A stretch of 64,000 nucleotides of DNA, taken from NCBI GenBank assembly GCA_958298945.1, contig CATQJD010000126.1, positions 124,001 through 188,000 of the forward strand. The letters run 5' to 3'. The notes beneath the pieces are model-generated. The model ran no database searches. It worked only from the letters and a program-made list of their open reading frames with translations, and had not been told where the DNA came from. The translations under genes and the position numbers were made by a program. The first letter of the stretch is position 1. Every line of letters starts with the position of its first letter. Below, piece after piece: positions 25,424 through 36,750 of the stretch. This DNA is from Atherix ibis. Its lineage: Eukaryota; Arthropoda; Insecta; Diptera; Athericidae.

Positions 25424-26114
25424 AGGAATATGAAGAGTAGTATATTTAAGAGGAATATGAAGTAGAATATTTAAGAGGAATATGAAGTAGTATATTTAAG
25501 AGGAATATGAAGTAGTATATTTAAGAGTAATATGAAGTAGTTTGTTAAAGAGAAATATGAAGTAGTATGTTTAAGAGGAATATGAAGTAGTATATTTAAG
25601 AGGGATATGAAGTAGCATATTTACGAGGAATATGAAGTAGTATATTTAAGAGGAATATGAAGTAGTATATTTAAGAGGAATATGAAGTATTATATTTAAG
25701 AGGAATATGAAGTAGTATGTTTAAGAGGAATATGAAGTAGTATGTTTAAGACGAATATGAAGTAGTATATTTAAGAGTAATATGAAGTAGTATGTTTAGG
25801 AGGAATATGAAATAGTATATTTAAGAGGAATATGAAGTAGTATATTTAAGAGGAATATGAAGTAGTATGTTTAAGAGTAATATGAAGTAGTATATTTAAG
25901 AGTAATATGAAGTAGTATGTTTAAGAGTAATATAAAGTAGTTTGTTTAAGAGGAATATGAAGTAGTATGTTTAAGAGGAATATGAAGTAGTATGTTTAAG
26001 AGGAATATGAAGTATTATGTTTAAGAGGAATATGAAGTAGTATATTTAAGAGGAATATGAAGTAGTATATTTAAGAGGAATATGAAGTAATATATTTAAG
26101 AAGAGTACGTATAG
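25424..26114 (+). repeat. Block paired with 27,727-28,398, ending in an aberrant monomer
   Basis: Matches at +2,303 bp: gtttg (25,541 and 27,844), gagggatatg with gcatatttacg, gaagtattat, gacgaat, tttaggagg and tataaagtagtttg. It ends in a unique scrambled monomer at 26,101-26,115. Confidence 0.86.
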
Positions 26115-26115
26115 T
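26101..26115 (+). repeat. Unique scrambled monomer
   Basis: After tatatttaag the sequence reads aagagtacgtatagt before the next tatttaag. No other monomer read has this form. It replaces the expected aggaatatg-agagtag stretch of an HOR anchor, and is probably a deletion plus substitutions at a block junction (similarity to 22,060 onward starts here). Confidence 0.85.
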
Positions 26116-27085
26116 ATATTTAAGAGGAATAAGAAGTAGTATATTTAAGAGGAATATGAAGTTGTATATTTAAGAGGAATATGAAGTAGTATATTTAAGA
26201 GGAATATGAAGTAGTATATTTAAGGGGAATATGAAGTAGTATGTTTAAGACCATTATGAAGTAGTATATTTAAGCGGAATATGAAGTAGTATATTTAAGA
26301 GAAATATGAAGTAGTATGTTTAAGAGGAATATGAAGTAGTATGTTTAAGAGGAATATGAAGTAGTATGTTTAAAAGGAATATGAAGTAGTATGTTTAAGA
26401 GGAATATGAAGTAGTATGTTTAAGAGTAATATGAAGTAGTATATTTAAGAGTAATATGAAGTAGTATGTTTAAGAGGAATATGAAGTAGTATGTTTAAGA
26501 GGAATATGAAGTAGTATATTTAGGAGGGATATGAAGTAGCATATTTACGTGGAATATTAAGTAGTATATTTAAGAGGAATATGAAGTAGTATATTTAAGA
26601 GGAATATGAAGTATTATATTTAAGAGGAATATGAAGTTGCATGTTTAAGAGGAATATGAAGTAGTATGTTTAAGACGAATATGAAGTAGTATATTTAAGA
26701 GTAATATGAAGTAGTATGTTTAGGAGGAATATGAAGTAGTATATTTAAGAGGAATATGAAGTAGTATATTTAAGAGGAATATGAAGTAGTATGTTTAAGA
26801 GTAATATGAAGTAGTATATTTAAGAGTAATATGAAGTAGTATGTTTAAGAGTAATATAAAGTAGTTTGTTTAAGAGGAATATGAAGTAGTATGTTTAAGA
26901 GGAATATGAAGTAGTATGTTTAAGAGGAATATGAAGTAGTATGTTTAAGAAGAATATGAAGTCGTATATTTAAGAGGAATATGAAGTAGTATATTTAAGA
27001 GGAATATGAAGTAATATATTTAAGAGGAATGTGAAGAGTAGCATATTTAAGAGGAATATGAAGTAGAATATTTAAGAGGAATATG
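26115..27085 (+). repeat. Block paired with 22,060-23,030
   Basis: Right partner at +4,055 bp, with differences such as taggaggg near 26,521 and a gcatatttaag anchor near 27,041. Part of it (about 26,510-27,060) is related again to about 29,940-30,500 at +3,432 bp. Confidence 0.86.
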
Positions 27086-28420
27086 AAGTAGTATATTTAA
27101 GGGGAATATGAAGTAGTATGTTTAAGAACATTATGAAGTAGTATATTTAAGCGGAATATGAAGTAGTATATTTAAGAGAAATATGAAGTAGTATGTTTAA
27201 GAGGAATATGAAGTAGTATGTTTAAGAGGAATATGAAGTAGTATGTTTAAAAGGAATATGAAGTAGTATGTTTAAGAGGAATATGAAGTAGTATGTTTAA
27301 GAGAAATATGAAGTAGTATGTTTAAGAGGAATATGAAGCAGTATATTTAAAAGGAATATGAAGTAGCATGTTTAAGAGGAATATGAAGTAGTATGTTTAA
27401 GACGAATATGAAGTAGTATGCTTAAGAGTAATATGAAGTAGTATGTTTAAAAGGAATATGAAGTAGTATGTTTAAGAGGAATGTGAAGTAGTATGTTTAA
27501 TAGGAATATGAAGTAGTATGTTTAAGAGGAATATGAAGTAGTATGTTTAAGAGAAATATGAAGTAGTATGTTTAGGAGGAATATGAAGTAGTATATTTAA
27601 GAGGAATATGAAGTAGTATGTTTAAGAAAAATATGAAGTAGTATGTTTAAGAGGAATATGAAGTAGTATATTTAAGAGGAATATGAAGTAGTATATTTAA
27701 GAGGAATATGAAGTAATATATTTAAGAGGAATATGAAGAGTAGTATATTTAAGAGGAATATGAAGTAGAATATTTAAGAGGAATATGAAGTATTATATTT
27801 AAGAGGAATATGAAGTAGTATATTTAAGAGTAATATGAAGTAGTTTGTTTAAGAGAAATATGAAGTAGTATGTTTAAGAGGAATATGAAGTAGTATATTT
27901 AAGAGGGATATGAAGTAGCATATTTACGAGGAATATGAAGTAGTATATTTAAGAGGAATTTGAAGTAGTATATTTAAGAGGAATATGAAGTATTATATTT
28001 AAGAGGAATATGAAGTAGTATGTTTAAGAGGAATATGAAGTAGTATGTTTAAAACGAATATGAAGTAGTATATTTAAGAGTAATATGAAGTAGTATGTTT
28101 AGGAGGAATATGAAGTAGTATATTTGAGAGGAATATGAAGTAGTATATTTAAGAGGAATATGAAGTAGTATGTTTAAGAGTAATATGAAGTAGTATATTT
28201 AAGAGTAATATGAAGTAGTATGTTTAAGAGTAATATAAAGTAGTTTGTTTAAGAGGAATATGAAGTAGTATGTTTAAGAGCAATATGAAGTAGTATGTTT
28301 AAGAGGAATATGAAGTAGTATGTTTAAGAGGAATAAGAAGTAGTATATTTAAGAGGAATATGAAGTAGTATATTTAAGAGGAATATGAAGTAATATATTT
28401 AAGAGGAATATGAAGAGTAT
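27086..28420 (+). repeat. Satellite: gggg/acattatg series, then partner of 25,424-26,100
   Basis: Starts with gggg and a mutated acattatg (27,127; C-to-A in the ccattatg marker), then gcggaat, gacgaat, gcttaag, ttaatagg, tttaggagg, gaaaaat and the anchor near 27,735. From 27,727 it follows 25,424-26,100 at +2,303 bp. About 27,101-27,720 is related to about 30,908-31,500. Confidence 0.84.
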
Positions 28421-29845
28421 TATATTTAAGAGGAATATGAAGTAGTATATTTAAGAGGAATATGAAGTTGTATATTTAAGAGGAATATGAAGTAGTACAT
28501 TTAAGAGGAATATGAAGTAGTATATTTAAGGGGAATATGAAGTAGTATGTTTAAGACCATTATAAAGTAGTATATTTAAGCGGAATATGAAGTAGTATAT
28601 TTAAGAGAAATATGAAGTAGTATGTTTAAGAGGAATATGAAGTAGTATGTTTAAGAGGAATATGAAGTAGTATGTTTAAAAGGAATATGAAGTAGTATGT
28701 TTAAGAGGAATATGAAGTAGTATATTTAAGAGTAATATGAAGTAGTATATTTAAGAGTAATATGAAGTAGTATGTTTAAGAGAAATATGAAGTAGTATGT
28801 TTAAGAGGAATATGAAGTAGTATATTTAAGAGGGATATGAAGTAGTATGTTTAAGAGTAATATGAAGTAGTATATTTAATAGTAATATGAAGTAGTATGT
28901 TTAAGAGTAATATAAAGTAGTTTGTTTAAGAGGAATATGAAGTAGTATGTTTAAGAGGAATATGAAGTAGTATGTTTAAGAAGAATATGAAGTAGTATGT
29001 TTAAGAAGAATATGAAGTCGTATTTTTAAGAGATATATGAAGTAGTATATTTAAGAGGAATATGAAGTAATATATTTAAGAGGAATATGAAGAGTAGTAT
29101 ATTTAAGAGGAATATGAAGTAGAATATTTAAGAGGAATATGAAGTAGTATATTTAAGAGGAATATGAAGTAGTATGTTTAAGAGGAATATGAAGTAGTAT
29201 GTTTAAGAGGAATATAAAGTAGTATGTTTAAGTGGAATATGAAGTAGTATGTTAAAGAGGAATACGAAGTAGTATGTTTAAGAGGAATATGAAGTAGTAT
29301 GCTTAAAAGGAATATGAAGTAGTATGTTTAAGAGGAATATGAAGTAGTATGTTTAAGAGTAATATGAAGTCGTATATATAAGAGTAATATGAAGTAGTAT
29401 GTTTAAGAGAAATATGAAGTAGTATGTTTAAGAGGAATATGAAGTAGTATATTTAAGAGGGATATGAAGTAGCATATTTACGAGGAATATGAAGTAATAT
29501 ATTTAAGAGGATTATGAAGTAGTATATTTAAGAGGAATATGCAGTAGTATATTAGGAGGAATATGAAGTAGTATGTTTAAGAGAAATATGAAGTAGTATA
29601 TTTAAAAGGAATATAAAGTAGTATGTTTAAGAGGAATATGAAGTAGTATGTTTAAGACGAATATGAAGTAGTATGTTTAAAAGGAAAATGAAGTAGTATG
29701 TTTAAGAGGAATATGAAGTAGTATGTTTAAGAGGAATATGAAGTAGTATGGTTAAGAGGAATATGAAGTAGTATGTTTAAGAGAAATATGAAGTAGTATG
29801 TTTAGGAGGAATATGAAGTAGTATATTTAAGAGGAATATGAAGTA
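28421..29845 (+). repeat. 1.4-kb block, copy 1 (pair with 32,801-34,145)
   Basis: Matches at +4,380 bp on the left (gggg and ccattatg) and +4,305 bp on the right (gtcgtattttt at 29,018 and 33,323), because the right copy lost three monomers (75 bp). Shared rarities include gtcgtattttt, gtgg/ttaaag/tacg, gcagtagtatattagg (about 29,540 and 33,845) and gacgaat with ttaaaaggaaaatg. Confidence 0.9.
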
Positions 29846-31500
29846 GTATGCTTAAGAGTAATATGAAGTAGTATGTTTAAAAGGAATATGAAGTAGTATG
29901 TTTAAGAGGAATGTGAAGTAGTATGTTTAATAGGAATATGAAGTAGTATATTTAGGAGGGATATGAAGTAGCATATTTACGTGAAATATTAAGTAGTATA
30001 TTTAAGAGGAATATGAAGTAGTATATTTAAGAGGAATATGAAGTATTATATTTAAGAGGAATATGAAGTTGTATGTTTAAGAGGAATATGAAGTAATATG
30101 TTTAAGACGAATATGAAGTAGTATATTTAAGAGTAATATGAAGTAGTATGTTTAGGAGGAATATGAAGTAGTATATTTAAGAGGAATATGAAGTAGTATA
30201 TTTAAGAGGAATATGAAGTAGTATGTTTAAGAGTAATATGAAGTAGTATATTTAAGAGTAATATGATATAGTATGTTTAAGAGTAATATAAAGTAGTTTG
30301 TTTAAGAGGAATATGAAGTAGTATGTTTAAGAGGAATATGAAGTAGTATGTTTAAGAGGAATATGAAGTAGTATGTTTAAGACGAATATGAAGTCGTATA
30401 TTTAAGAGGAATATGAAGTAGTATATTTAAGAGGAATATGAAGTAATATATTTAAGAGGAATATGAAGAGTAGTATATTTAAGAGGAATATGAAGTAGAA
30501 TATTTAAGAGGAATATGAAGTAGTATATTTAAGAGGAATATGAAGTAGTATGTTTAAGAGGAATATGAAGTAGTATGTTTAAGAGGAATATAAAGTAGTA
30601 TGTTTAGGTGGAATATGAAGTAGTATGTTAAAGAGGAATACGAAGTAGTATGTTTAAGAGGAATATGAAGTAGTATGTTTAAAAGGAATATGAAGTAGTA
30701 TATTTAAGAGGAATATGAAGTAGTATGTTTAAGAGTAATATGAAGTAGTATATATAAGAGTAATATGAAGTAGTATGTTTAAGAGAAATATGAAGTAGTA
30801 TGTTTAAGAGGAATATGAAGTAGTATATTTAAGAGGGATATGAAGTAGCATATTTACGAGGAATATGAAGTAATATATTTAAGAGGAATATGAGGTAGTA
30901 TATTTAAGGGGAATATGAAGTAGTATGTTTAAGACCATTATGAAGTAGTATATTTAAGCGGAATATGAAGTAGTTTATTTAAGAGAAATATGAAGTAGTA
31001 TGTTTAAGAGGAATATGAAGTAGTATGTTTAAGAGGAATATGAAGTAGTATGTTTAAAAGGAATATGAAGTAGTATGTTTAAGAGGAATATGAAGTAGTA
31101 TGTTTAAGAGAAATATGAAGTAGTATGTTTAAGAGGAATATGAAGTAGTATATTTAAAAGGAATATGAAGTAGCATGTTTAAGAGGAATATGAAGTAGTA
31201 TGTTTAAGACGAATATGAAGTAGTATGCTTAAGAGTAATATGAAGTAGTATGTTTAAAAGGAATATGAAGTAGTATGTTTAAGAGGAATGTGAAGTAGTA
31301 TGTTTAATAGGAATATGAAGTAGTATGTTTAAGAGGAATATGAAGTAGTATGTTTAAGAGAAATATGAAGTAGTATGTTTAGGAAGAATATGAAGTAGTA
31401 TATTTAAGAGGAATATGAAGTAGTATGTTTAAGAAAAATATGAAGTAGTATGTTTAAGAGGAATATGAAGTAGTATATTTAAGAGGAATATGAAGTAGTA
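29846..31500 (+). repeat. Mosaic of previously seen blocks
   Basis: Assembled from segments whose closest relatives lie elsewhere: about 29,940-30,500 like 26,510-27,060; about 30,540-30,900 like 29,160-29,520 at +1,376 bp; about 30,900-31,500 like 27,100-27,720. No gene. It carries tacg, gcatatttacg, ccattatg, gcggaat, gacgaat, gcttaag and ttaatagg in HOR order. Confidence 0.83.
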
Positions 31501-31900
31501 TATTTAAGAGTAATATGAAGTAGTTTGTTTAAGAGAAATATGAAGTAGTATGTTTAAGAGGAATATGAAGTAGTATATTTAAGAGGGATATGAAGTAGCA
31601 TATTTACGAGGAATATGAAGTAGTATATTTAAGACGAATATGAAGTAGTATATTTAAGAGGAATATGAAGTATTATATTTAAGAGGAATATGAAGTAGTA
31701 TATTTAAGAGTAATATGAAGTAGTTTGTTTAAGAGAAATATGAATTAGTATGTTTAAGAGGAATATGAAGTAGTATATTTAAGAGGGATATAAAGTAGCA
31801 TATTTACGAGGAATATGAAGTAGTATATTTAAGACGAATATGAAGTAGTATATTTAAGAGGAATATGAAGTATTATATTTAAGAGGAATATGAAGTAGTA
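31501..31900 (+). repeat. 200-bp tandem duplication (8 monomers, two copies)
   Basis: The series gagtaat, gtttg, gagaaat, gaggg, gcatatttacg, gacgaat, gaagtattat starts at 31,501 and again at 31,701, exactly 200 bp apart, with few differences (aattag and tataaag in the second). The same series occurs a third time from 32,201. Confidence 0.92.
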
Positions 31901-31924
31901 TGTTTAAGAGGAATATGAAGTAGT

Positions 31925-32125
31925 ATGTTTAAGACGAATATGAAGTAGTATATTTAATAGGAATATGAAGTATTATATTTAAGAGGAATATGAAGTAGTA
32001 TGTTTAAGAGGAATATGAAGTAGTATGTTTAAGACGAATATGAAGTAGTATATTTAAGAGTAATATGAAGTAGTATGTTTAGGAGGAATATGAAGTAGTA
32101 TATTTAAGAGGAATATGAAGTAGTA
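31925..32125 (+). repeat. 100-bp tandem duplication (4 monomers)
   Basis: gacgaat, gaagtattat and two tatg monomers recur at +100 bp (aagacgaata at 31,931 and 32,031). The first copy has ttaatagg where the second has gagtaat. Confidence 0.8.
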
Positions 32126-32800
32126 TATTTAAGAGGAATATGAAGTAGAATATTTAAGAGGAATATGAAGTAGTATATTTAAGAGGAATATGAAGTAGTA
32201 TATTTAAGAGTAATATGAAGTAGTTTGTTTAAGAGAAATATGAAGTAGTATGTTTAAGAGGAATATGAAGTAGTATATTTAAGAGGGATATGAAGTAGCA
32301 TATTTACGAGGAATATGAAGTAGTATATTTAAGACGAATATGAAGTAGTATATTTAAGAGGAATATGAAGTATTATATTTAAGAGGAATATGAAGTAGTA
32401 TGTTTAAGAGGAATATGAAGTAGTATGTTTAAGACGAATATGAAGTAGTATATTTAAGAGTAATATGAAGTAGTATGTTTAGGAGGAATATGAAGTAGTA
32501 TATTTAAGAGGAATATGAAGTAGTATATTTAAGAGGAATATGAAGTAGTATGTTTAAGAGTAATATGAAGTAGTATATTTAAGAGTAATATGAAGTAGTA
32601 TGTTTAAGAGTAATATAAAGTAGTTTGTTTAAGAGGAATATGAAGTAGTATGTTTAAGAGGAATATGAAGTAGTATGTTTAAGAGGAATATGAAGTAGTA
32701 TGTTTAAGAGGAATATGAAGTAGTATATTTAAGAGGAATATGAAGTAGTATATTTAAGAGGAATATGAAGTAATATATTTAAGAGGAATATGAAGAGTAG
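32126..32800 (+). repeat. Block paired with 34,840-35,460
   Basis: Matches at +2,653 bp (gagtaat before gtttg at 32,208 and 34,861), including gaggg with gcatatttacg, gaagtattat, gacgaat, tttaggagg, tataaagtagtttg and the anchor near 32,796. Contains the third copy of the 31,501 series. Confidence 0.86.
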
Positions 32801-34145
32801 TATATTTAAGAGGAATATGAAGTAGTATATTTAAGAGGAATATGAAGTTGTATATTTAAGAGGAATATGAAGTAGTATATTTAAGAGGAATATGAAGTAG
32901 TATATTTAAGGGGAATATGAAGTAGTATGTTTAAGACCATTATGAAGTAGTATATTTAAGCGGAATATGAAGTAGTATATTTAAGAGAAATATGAAGTAG
33001 TATGTTCAAGAGGAATATGCAGTAGTATGTTTAAGAGGAATATGAAGTAGTATGTTTAAAAGGAATATGAAGTAGTATGTTTAAGAGGAATATGAAGTAG
33101 TATGTTTAAGAGTAATATGAAGTAGTATATTTAAGAGTAATATGAAGTAGTATGTTTAAGAGAAATATGAAGTAGTATGTTTAAGAGGAAAATGAAGTAG
33201 TATATTTAAGAGGGATATGAAGTAGTATGTTTAAGAGTAATATGAAGTAGTATGTTTAAGAGGAATATGAACTAGTATGTTTAAGAGGAATATGAAGTAG
33301 TATGTTTAAGAAGAATATGAAGTCGTATTTTTAAGAGGAATATGAAGTAGTATATTTAAGAGGAATATGAAGTAATATATTTAAGAGGAATATGAAGAGT
33401 AGTATATTTAAGAGGAATATGAAGTAGAATATTTAAGAGGAATATGAAATAGTATATTTAAGAGGAATATGAAGTAGTATGTTTAAGAGGAATATGAAGT
33501 AGTATGTTTAAGATGAATATAAAGTAGTATGTTTATGTGGAATATGAAGTAGTATGTTAAAGAGGAATACGAAGTAGTATGTTTAAGAGGAATATGAAGT
33601 AGTATGTTTAAAAGGAATATGAAGTAGTATGTTTAAGAGGAATATGAAGTAGTATGTTTAAGAGTAATATGAAGTAGTATATATAAGAGTAATATGAAGT
33701 AGTATGTTTAAGAGAAATATGAAGTAGTATGTTTAAGAGGAATATGAAGTAGTATATTTAAGAGGGATATGAAGTAGCATATTTACGAGGAATATGAAGT
33801 AATATATTTAAGAGGATTATGAAGTAGTATATTTAAGAGGAATATGCAGTAGTATATTAGGAGGAATATGAAGTAGTATGTTTAAGAGAAATATGAAGTA
33901 GTATATTTAAAAGGAATATGAAGTAGTATGTTAAAGAGGAATATGAAGTAGTATGTTTAAGACGAATATGAAGTAGTATGTTTAAAAGGAAAATGAAGTA
34001 GTATGTTTAAGAGGAATATGAAGTAGTATGTTTAAGAGGAATATGAAGTAGTATGTTTAAGAGGAATATGAAGTAGTATGTTTAAGAGAAATATGAAGTA
34101 GTATGTTTAGGAATAATATGAAGTAGTATATTTAAGAGGAATATG
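32801..34145 (+). repeat. 1.4-kb block, copy 2 (pair with 28,421-29,845)
   Basis: Second copy, three monomers shorter. It carries private changes gaactag near 33,269, gatgaat near 33,512 and tatgtgg near 33,536. Confidence 0.9.
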
Positions 34146-34460
34146 AAGTAGTATATTTAAGAGGAACATGAAGTAGTATGTTTAAGAGTAATATGAAGTA
34201 GTATATTTAAGACGAATATGAAGTAGTATGTTTAAAAGGAAAATGAAGTAGTATGTTTAAGAGGAATATGAAGTAGTATGTTTAAGAGGAATATGAAGTA
34301 GTATGTTTAAGAGGAATATGAAGTAGTATGTTTAAGAGAAATATGAAGTAGTATGTTTAGGAGGAATATGAAGTAGTATATTTAAGAGGAATATGAAGTA
34401 GTATATTTTAGAGGAACATGAAGTAGTATGTTTAAGAGTAATATGAAGTAGTATATTTAA
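33955..34460 (+). repeat. 250-bp tandem duplication (10 monomers, two copies)
   Basis: gacgaat (33,961 and 34,211), ttaaaaggaaaatg, gagaaat, tttaggag and gaggaacatg (34,161 and 34,411) repeat exactly 250 bp apart. Differences: ggaataat versus ggaggaat, and ttaag versus tttag before gaggaac. Confidence 0.92.
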
Positions 34461-36750
34461 GAGTAATATGAAGTAGTATGTTTAAGAGAAATATGAAGTA
34501 GTATGTTTAAGAGGAATATGAAGTAGTATATTTAAAAGGAATATGAAGTAGCATGTTTAAGAGGAATATGAAGTAGTATGTTTAAGACGAATATGAAGTA
34601 GTATGCTTAAGAGTAATATGAAGTAGTATGTTTAAAAGGAATATGAAGTAGTATGTTTAAGACGAATATGAAGTAGTATGTTTAATAGGAATATGAAGTA
34701 GTATGTTTAAGGGGAATATGAAGTAGTATGTTTAAGAGAAATATGAAGTATTATGTTTAGGAGGAATATGAAGTAGTATATTTAAGAGGAATATGAAGTA
34801 GTATATTTAAGAAAAATATGAAGTAGTATATTTAAGAGGAATATGAAGTAGTATATTTAAGAGTAATATGAAGTAGCTTGTTTAAGAGAAATATGAAATA
34901 GTATGTTTAAGAGGAATATGAAGTAGTATATTTAAGAGGGATATGAAGTAGCATATTTACGAGGAATATGAAGTAGTATATTTAAGAAGAATATGAAGTA
35001 GTATATTTAAGAGGAATATGAAGTATTATATTTAAGAGGAATATGAAGTAGTATGTTTAAGAGGAATATGAAGTAGTATGTTTAAGACGAATATGAAGTA
35101 GTATATTTAAGAGTAATATGAAGTAGTATGTTTAGGAGGAATATGAAGTAGTATATTTAAGAGGAATATGAAGTAGTATATTTAAGAGGAATATGAAGTA
35201 GTATGTTTAAGAGTAATATGAAGTAGTATATTTAAGAGTAATATGAAGTAGTATGTTTAAGAGTAATATAAAGTAGTTTGTTTAAGAGGAATATGAAGTA
35301 GTATGTTTAAGAGGAATATGAAGTAGTACGTTTAAGAGGAATATGAAGTAGTATGTTTAAGAGGAATATGAAGAAGTATATTTAAGATGAATATGAAGTA
35401 GTATATTTAAGAGGAATATGAAGTAATATATTTAAGAGGAATATGAAGAGTAGTATATTTAAGAGGAATATGAAGTAGAATATTTAAGACGAATATGAAG
35501 TAGTATATTTAAGAGGAATATGAAGTAGTATGTTTAAGAGGAATATGAAGTAGTATGTTTAAGAGGAATATAAAGTAGTATGTTTAAGTGGAATATGAAG
35601 TAGTATGTTAGAGAGGAATACGAAGTAGTATGTTTAAGAGGAATATGAAGTAGTATGTTTAAAAGGAATATGAAGTAGTATGTTTAAGAGGAATATGAAG
35701 TAGTATGTTTAAGAGTAATATGAAGTAGTATATATAAGAGTAATATGAAGTAGTATGTTTAAGAGAAATATGAAGTAGCATGTTTAAGAGGAATATGAAG
35801 TAGTATATTTAAGAGGGATATGAAGTAGCATATTTACGAGGAATATGAAGTAATATATTTAAGAGGAATATGAAGTAGTATATTTAAGAGGAATATGAAG
35901 TAGTATATTAGGAGGAATATGAAGTAGTATGTTTAAGAGGAATATGAAGTAGTATATTTAAAAGGAATATGAAGTAGTATGTTTAGGAGGAATATGAAGT
36001 AGTATGTTTAAGACGAATATGAAGTAGTATGTTTAAAAGGAATATGAAATAGTATGTTTAAGAGGAATATGAAGTAATATGTTTAAGAGGAATATGAAGT
36101 AGTATGTTTAAGAGGAATATGAAGTAGTATGTTTAAGAGAAATATGAAGTATTATGTTTAGGAGGAATATGAAGTAGTATATTGAAGAGGAATATGAAGT
36201 AGTATATTTAAGAGGAACATGAAGTAGTATGTTTAAGAGTAATATGAAGTAGTATGTTTAAGAGTAATATGAAGTAGTATGTTTAAGAGAAATATGAAGT
36301 AGTATGTTTAAGAGAAATATGAAGTAGTATATTTAAAAGGAATATGAAGTAGTATGTTTAAGAGGAATATGAAGTAGTATGTTTAAGACGAAAATGAAGT
36401 AGTATGTTTAAGAGTAATATGAAGTAGTATGTTTAAAAGGAATATGAAGTAGTATGTTTAAGAGGAATATGAAGTAGTATGTTTAAGAGGAAGATGAAGT
36501 AGTATTTTTAAGAGGAATATGAAGTAGTATGTTTAAGAGAAATATGAAGTAGTATGTTTAGGAGGAATATGAAGCAGTATATTTAAGAGGAATATGAAAT
36601 AGTATGTTTAAGAAAAATATGAAGTAGTATGTTTAAGAGGAATATGAAGTAGTATATTTAAGAAGAATATGAAGAAGTATATTTAAGAGGAATATGAAGT
36701 AATATATTTAAGAGGAATATGAAGAGTAGTATATTTAAGAGGAATATGAA
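34461..36750 (+). repeat. HOR units of the gcatatttacg type
   Basis: No gene. 34,840-35,460 is the partner of 32,187-32,807. Then come the anchor near 35,446, gtgg/tacg near 35,588-35,617, gagtaat/tatataag/gagtaat/gagaaat, gaggg with gcatatttacg near 35,813, tattagg near 35,907, gacgaat, ttaaaagg, ttaggagg, gaaaaat, and another anchor near 36,720. One full anchor-to-anchor unit here spans about 1,275 bp. Confidence 0.85.
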
